A stretch of 10,301 nt of DNA. It comes from Bifidobacterium breve (lineage in GTDB: Bacteria > Actinomycetota > Acidimicrobiia > Acidimicrobiales > Ilumatobacteraceae). The DNA lies in NCBI GenBank assembly GCA_945889575.1, contig CAMDBY010000051.1, forward strand, positions 1 to 10,301, in the 5' to 3' direction. The notes beneath the pieces were generated by a model that was given only the letters and a program-made list of their open reading frames with translations, had not been told where the DNA came from and searched no databases. Each line of letters starts with the position of its first letter. Within the stretch, counting starts at the first letter, position 1. Position numbers and translations under genes: made by a program. This document shows, piece by piece, positions 6,957-10,301 of this stretch.

Positions 6957-8006
6957 GTGGCGTCTTCAACAGATCTCCCCATCGTTGGCTTTGTAGGAAC
7001 TGGTCATATCGCTACGTTCCACTCAAAAATGCTGAAAATCAGCGGAGTGCCCATGACGCGTGGCGGCTGTTTTGATATTGATGCGGAACGTTCTGCAACT
7101 TTTGCGCAAGCATCAGGAAGCACCGTGATGGCATCGGCAGATGAAGTAATCGCTTCAAGCGACATGGTGTACATCTGCACATGGACTAGCGAACACCAAC
7201 CGCTCGTAGAAAAGTGCATTGCAGCAGGGAAACCGTTCTTCTGTGAAAAGCCACTCAGTATCGGTTTGCGCGAAGCCAATGATATGTATGTGGCCGCAAC
7301 GGCAAGTGGGTTGACACACCAGTGCGGTTTAATCCTGCGTCGGTCCCCTGCATATTTGTGGGCACGCGAACTGATTTCAGACCCTGCTGCTGGTGCGCCG
7401 ATGGCCGTGGTATTTCGTGATGACCAGTTCATTCCGGTGCAAGGCCATTACAAGTCAACGTGGCGTGGCGACGTAACGAAGGCGGGTGCCGGCACATTAT
7501 TAGAGCACAGTATTCATGACGTTGACATGTTGCGATTTCTCATTGGTGATGTTGACTCTGTCAGTGCACGGGCCACGTATCGGCACGGCATTGAAGGAAT
7601 CGAAGATGTTGTTGCAGCTTCAATTGGTTTTGTAAACGGCGCTGTCGGAACATTGACAACAATTTGGCATGACAATTTGTCACGCCCCAGCCTGCGCAAT
7701 GTTGAAGTCTTTTGCGAGAACCGCACAGTTGTTATCGCTGGTAACGACTGGTTTGGCCCGGTTACTTGGAGCGACACAGACGGCACTACAGGTTCTCTTG
7801 AAGGAACAGAACTTTTAGAAAAGACAGCTCCACTTGTAATCGGCGATGCGAACCCAGATGGTGCATTCGTTAAGGCCACAGTCGATGGCACGCCAGGCTT
7901 TCCTGATTTCTCCATTGCATTGGAAGCACATCGCATCGCGGAAGCTATGTACCGCAGCGCACGAGATAACGGCAATGCTGTGCGTGTTGCTTCAGTTCAA
8001 CCGTGA
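6957..8006 (+). CDS. Gfo/Idh/MocA family NAD(P)-dependent oxidoreductase
   Basis: This 349-aa protein has an N-terminal Rossmann domain with GFVGTGHIA at 11-19 and the family EKP motif at 97-99, whose Lys98 is the usual catalytic or substrate-orienting lysine. The C-terminal alpha/beta domain carries EHSIHDVD at 183-190, matching the conserved H-D active-site block. Members oxidise or reduce hydroxyl groups of sugars, inositols and related polyols. The specific substrate cannot be read from the sequence. Start choice: the GTG at 6957 puts the dinucleotide loop at residue 11, normal for the family, and is preceded by a -10-like hexamer. The next in-frame ATG, at Met25, would remove the loop. 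The stop codon overlaps the start of the acetyltransferase gene, suggesting joint translation. Confidence 0.92.
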   Translation: MASSTDLPIVGFVGTGHIATFHSKMLKISGVPMTRGGCFDIDAERSATFAQASGSTVMASADEVIASSDMVYICTWTSEHQPLVEKCIAAGKPFFCEKPLSIGLREANDMYVAATASGLTHQCGLILRRSPAYLWARELISDPAAGAPMAVVFRDDQFIPVQGHYKSTWRGDVTKAGAGTLLEHSIHDVDMLRFLIGDVDSVSARATYRHGIEGIEDVVAASIGFVNGAVGTLTTIWHDNLSRPSLRNVEVFCENRTVVIAGNDWFGPVTWSDTDGTTGSLEGTELLEKTAPLVIGDANPDGAFVKATVDGTPGFPDFSIALEAHRIAEAMYRSARDNGNAVRVASVQP

Positions 8007-8446
8007 CGTACACAGTTTCTGAAGTCGCGTTGACTGATGTCATGCAACTACGAATTGCAGTGTTACGCGAAGGCACCCCAGCAACAGATTGCAATTACCC
8101 CGAAGACTCTTACCCAGACGTTGTGCATTTCGGAATCGTTCATGAAGGCACTGCCATCGCCACTTCGTCGTGGTTTATGAAGGAATGCCCAGAGAAGCCA
8201 GGCATAACTGCAATGCAACTAAAAGGAATGGCAGTTGCAGGTCACTTGCAGGGCGAAGGACTTGGTGCATTGCTCGTTGAGGCTGGAATCGCATTGGCAA
8301 TCGAGCGAGGAGCAACAATTGCATGGGCGCGAGCTCGTGACAGTGCCTTAGGTTTCTACGAACGACTCGGTTTTGTCTCAACTGGTGATGGATTCATGGA
8401 TGGCCCCACGGCAATGCTGCACCACATCGTGGTGCGAACGCTCTAA
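8003..8446 (+). CDS. GNAT family N-acetyltransferase
   Basis: This 147-aa single-domain protein has the GNAT acetyl-CoA pyrophosphate loop QGEGLG at 83-88 (the Q/R-x-x-G-x-G/A pattern) after the strand QLKGMAV. The later motif ALGFYERLGF at 115-124 is typical of the GNAT C-terminal half. It should transfer an acyl group from acyl-CoA to an amine; the acceptor is unknown. The GTG start at 8003 overlaps the upstream TGA as GTGA (8003-8006), with no Shine-Dalgarno sequence, so translation is probably by termination-reinitiation. At its 3' end its stop overlaps the stop of the convergent copper gene. An alternative function as a peptide or small-molecule acetyltransferase cannot be excluded. Confidence 0.88.
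   Translation: MTYTVSEVALTDVMQLRIAVLREGTPATDCNYPEDSYPDVVHFGIVHEGTAIATSSWFMKECPEKPGITAMQLKGMAVAGHLQGEGLGALLVEAGIALAIERGATIAWARARDSALGFYERLGFVSTGDGFMDGPTAMLHHIVVRTL
8419..8435. repeat. Perfect 7-bp inverted repeat with 3-nt loop at the convergent gene ends
   Basis: GCACCAC (8419-8425) and GTGGTGC (8429-8435) are perfect reverse complements around the loop ATC. The repeat sits in the last codons of the acetyltransferase gene (encoding His-His-Ile-Val-Val) and 8 nt beyond the copper gene's stop on the other strand. No T-tract follows on either strand, so it is not a classical intrinsic terminator. It could be a transcript-end hairpin, or a chance result of the codons. Confidence 0.5.
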
Positions 8447-10059
8447 TCCTGCACCGTTACGACAGTTGCAAACAAGAGTGTTTGGTTTGCTGCCGGTGAT
8501 ACGCGCGTATTCATATTCCACGCGCCTGAAAAAGGAAACTGCACAATACCAATCCAGTGATTCGGACCTATCTCTGTCATAGACACCGGGATTGCTGGAA
8601 TGTTGCGCGACGGTAGATCAAATTGCACCGTTACTGACTTGGCCGGTGTCAGTGAACCACCTGGTGGCGTGAGAATAACGTGAACTTCTGCTGTGCCGAC
8701 AACGGTGGGAACTACAGATAGTTCCGCCACAATGCCATTCTGTACCTTCGTGGCACTGTACGAAATTGGAGTCGTCGGTATTGCATTCGGTGATTGCGCC
8801 ACCATTAACGATGTAACAGCAAGAATCAATACAACCAACGTTGATTCCCACCTGATGATCTTCGCAATCGATGAAAATCCGCCTAACTGCAATTTGCCTC
8901 GAGCCTGTGAGCCAAATACAACTACAGCTCCGACAAGCAGAGTCTTGAAAAGCAATAACTTTCCGAAATTTGTCTGGGTAATGGTGCTGATTCCACCAAG
9001 CAGATGAAGCCCCTGCACAACGCCGGTTACAACTACTACTGGCATCGACCAGGTTGCCATTTGAGAAAATCTCTTTGCCTCGTTTTCAACATTGTTGTCT
9101 TTAGAAATGACTGCGAGCGCCAGTAGTGCGCCGACCCAAGTGGAAATAGCAGCAAGATGAATCATGTCTAAGGGGACGAACACGCCAGGCAATGTTCCGG
9201 CGCTTTGGTGTCCACTTGTGGCGAATGTTGCAATCGTTATAACCGAAGTTGCAATAACACCGATACGCCAGAGGCGACTCACCGATGCAGAAGCTGTGAG
9301 GGCAATTACACCCCAAGCAAATGCACACATGGCACGGATGAATAACGCAAGCCCCAAGCGAGTTTGAAAGACATCACCAATCAAGACGGTGTCGAACAGT
9401 GACCCCCACGATTTTCCAGCCGTGTACGGGCCTTGCATGAGCAACAAACCAAGAGATGAAAAAGCAATAAATGCTGAGGAATACTGCAATGTTTTGCGAA
9501 CACGAGCATTTCCCAACAAAGCCGAACGCCACAACAGCGAAACAGAACCAATGAGAAGTATCAGCCCGAGAAAGCCAAGCAACCTCAGTGTTGACATCGA
9601 GTTTCCAAGAGGCGAAGTTGTCTCGGTTCTGTTGAGTACCTCTTCTAACAACGCAGCGCTTGTGCCTGTTGACTTCGCGCCAATCTCAAAAGGGAACGCA
9701 CCTGAAATTGGGTGGCCATCAGCGCTGACTACGCGCCACACAACCGCATAAACGCCGTTCTTGAGGGTGGGGACTTCTGCAGAGACTATTGATGCGTCTG
9801 ATGACGAACGCACTGTCTTACTGTTGGAGACTTCGCGTTGTTCTGAGTCATAGATGCGAACATCACCCAAGGAATCTTCAACTTGTTCGTCGAAGTCGAG
9901 GCGGATCTCTTTCGGAGAAGACGTGAGAAGCGCAGACGGCTCAGGGCTAGACGATTCAAGAATTGCATGAGCACTTGCAATTCCTGGAATAAAAGTCAGT
10001 GCCAGAACTGTGCTCGCAATTGCAGCTCCAGATATCCGCCGAAAAGTACGGAGTCTCAC
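8443..10059 (-). CDS. CopC-CopD fusion copper transport protein with C-terminal YtkA/FixH-like domain (YcnJ type)
   Basis: The protein is 538 aa from the GTG at 10059, close to B. subtilis YcnJ in length and layout. Residues 1-30 form a signal peptide (Arg-rich start, hydrophobic core, predicted cleavage after ASA30). The mature protein would then begin with His31, the N-terminal Cu(II) ligand in CopC proteins. The CopC domain (31-127) also carries D114-x-H116, the other expected ligands. About eight membrane segments follow (near 156-178, 190-210, 232-256, 264-282, 295-317, 335-356, 366-384, 403-421) with CopD-type GHQS at 283 and His301. The outer C-terminal domain (about 430-535) looks YtkA/FixH-like. 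The likely role is copper import. The GTG overlaps the upstream stop as GTGA, which favours it over the ATG at 10110. Confidence 0.92.
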   Translation of the reverse strand: MRLRTFRRISGAAIASTVLALTFIPGIASAHAILESSSPEPSALLTSSPKEIRLDFDEQVEDSLGDVRIYDSEQREVSNSKTVRSSSDASIVSAEVPTLKNGVYAVVWRVVSADGHPISGAFPFEIGAKSTGTSAALLEEVLNRTETTSPLGNSMSTLRLLGFLGLILLIGSVSLLWRSALLGNARVRKTLQYSSAFIAFSSLGLLLMQGPYTAGKSWGSLFDTVLIGDVFQTRLGLALFIRAMCAFAWGVIALTASASVSRLWRIGVIATSVITIATFATSGHQSAGTLPGVFVPLDMIHLAAISTWVGALLALAVISKDNNVENEAKRFSQMATWSMPVVVVTGVVQGLHLLGGISTITQTNFGKLLLFKTLLVGAVVVFGSQARGKLQLGGFSSIAKIIRWESTLVVLILAVTSLMVAQSPNAIPTTPISYSATKVQNGIVAELSVVPTVVGTAEVHVILTPPGGSLTPAKSVTVQFDLPSRNIPAIPVSMTEIGPNHWIGIVQFPFSGAWNMNTRVSPAANQTLLFATVVTVQD

Positions 10060-10301
10060 AATCCGGGACCCTTTGGCAGGCCTTCTACATCTGCACGCTG
10101 TAGCAACCATGCGAGGCGATGTTTCTCATTTAGTTTCAATGCTGCTTGTGGGATTTGCGTCAGGCCCATTGGATGACTTGCTGCCCATGCCATTTTCTGA
10201 CGCTCGAGTTCGAGCCGAACGTAGAAATCAGGCCACTGGTCATACCCAATTCCGACATCCATGTCTGTGAGATGGATGACGCATTCACGCCAACGAAGAA
10301 A
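10056..10301 (-). CDS. C-terminal part of a mycothiol-dependent maleylpyruvate isomerase family (MDMPI/DinB-like) protein
   Basis: Only the last 81 residues are visible; the frame is open at the right edge and ends at the TGA at 10058-10056. The fragment begins FLRWRECVIHLTDMDVGIGY, which matches the family block R-x-R-E-x-x-x-H-x-x-D-x-x-x-G-Y. The E-x3-H pair (codons at 10286-10284 and 10274-10272) corresponds to two of the three metal ligands known in the Corynebacterium maleylpyruvate isomerase; the third would lie outside the window. Family members are metal enzymes or regulators that use or bind mycothiol, the thiol of Actinomycetota. Whether this one is an isomerase is unknown. It is translationally coupled to the CopC-CopD gene by a GTGA overlap. 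Confidence 0.75.
   Translation of the reverse strand, partial: FLRWRECVIHLTDMDVGIGYDQWPDFYVRLELERQKMAWAASHPMGLTQIPQAALKLNEKHRLAWLLQRADVEGLPKGPGL

Noticed and set aside
10060..10110. ATG at 10110 as start of the copper transport gene
   Set aside because: It lies inside the upstream coding region, has no Shine-Dalgarno sequence, and adds a non-conserved-looking segment before the signal peptide; the GTGA overlap start is preferred.
10010..10270. Plus-strand open frame of 86 codons at the right edge
   Set aside because: It is antisense to the MDMPI-family tail and the CopC-CopD signal peptide, with no recognisable motif.
1..10301. Insertion sequences, CRISPR arrays, tRNA/rRNA genes or phage features
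   Set aside because: I saw no transposase motifs, regularly spaced repeats, cloverleaf candidates or phage genes; nearly all sequence is accounted for by ordinary chromosomal coding regions.

Overview
The window is a densely coded, roughly 50% G+C bacterial stretch with eight intact or near-intact genes plus two cut by the window edges. The best guess at the host is an aquatic, mid-GC member of Actinomycetota. The evidence is a mycothiol-dependent maleylpyruvate-isomerase-family protein at the right edge, an actinobacterial-type ABC-F protein, and start regions that look leaderless. A more exact placement (for example Acidimicrobiia) is only a guess.

Layout. On the minus strand at 1-878 lies a patatin-like phospholipase, truncated at its C-terminus by the window. 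A 59-bp divergent region follows. The plus strand then carries a tight three-gene run of ribosome-acting factors: release factor 3 (938-2527), a Uup-like ABC-F ATPase (2529-4283) and a second, divergent ABC-F ATPase (4286-5923), separated by 1 and 2 nt. A 50-bp gap leads to a second plus-strand run: a zinc-free MDR/quinone-oxidoreductase-type enzyme (5974-6942), a Gfo/Idh/MocA oxidoreductase (6957-8006) and a GNAT acetyltransferase (8003-8446, overlapping the previous gene by 4 nt). Converging on it from the right, on the minus strand, are the tail of an MDMPI-family gene (10056-10301) and, coupled to it by a GTGA overlap, a CopC-CopD-YtkA-like copper uptake protein (8443-10059).

How the genes fit together. 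RF3 recycles class I release factors and the two ABC-F proteins are of a family that binds the ribosomal E site. The first run therefore reads as a co-expressed termination and stalled-ribosome maintenance module. The second run could be a small-molecule metabolism unit of unknown substrate. The third pairs a probable mycothiol-linked enzyme with copper handling.

Most unusual structural signal: all four non-coupled genes whose starts are visible have a TAnnnT -10-like hexamer ending 6-7 nt before the start codon, whereas none of the four closely packed downstream genes does. This suggests that leaderless transcription is the default for leading genes here, with Shine-Dalgarno or stop-start coupling used inside operons. 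No RNA genes, insertion sequences, CRISPR arrays or prophage features were seen.
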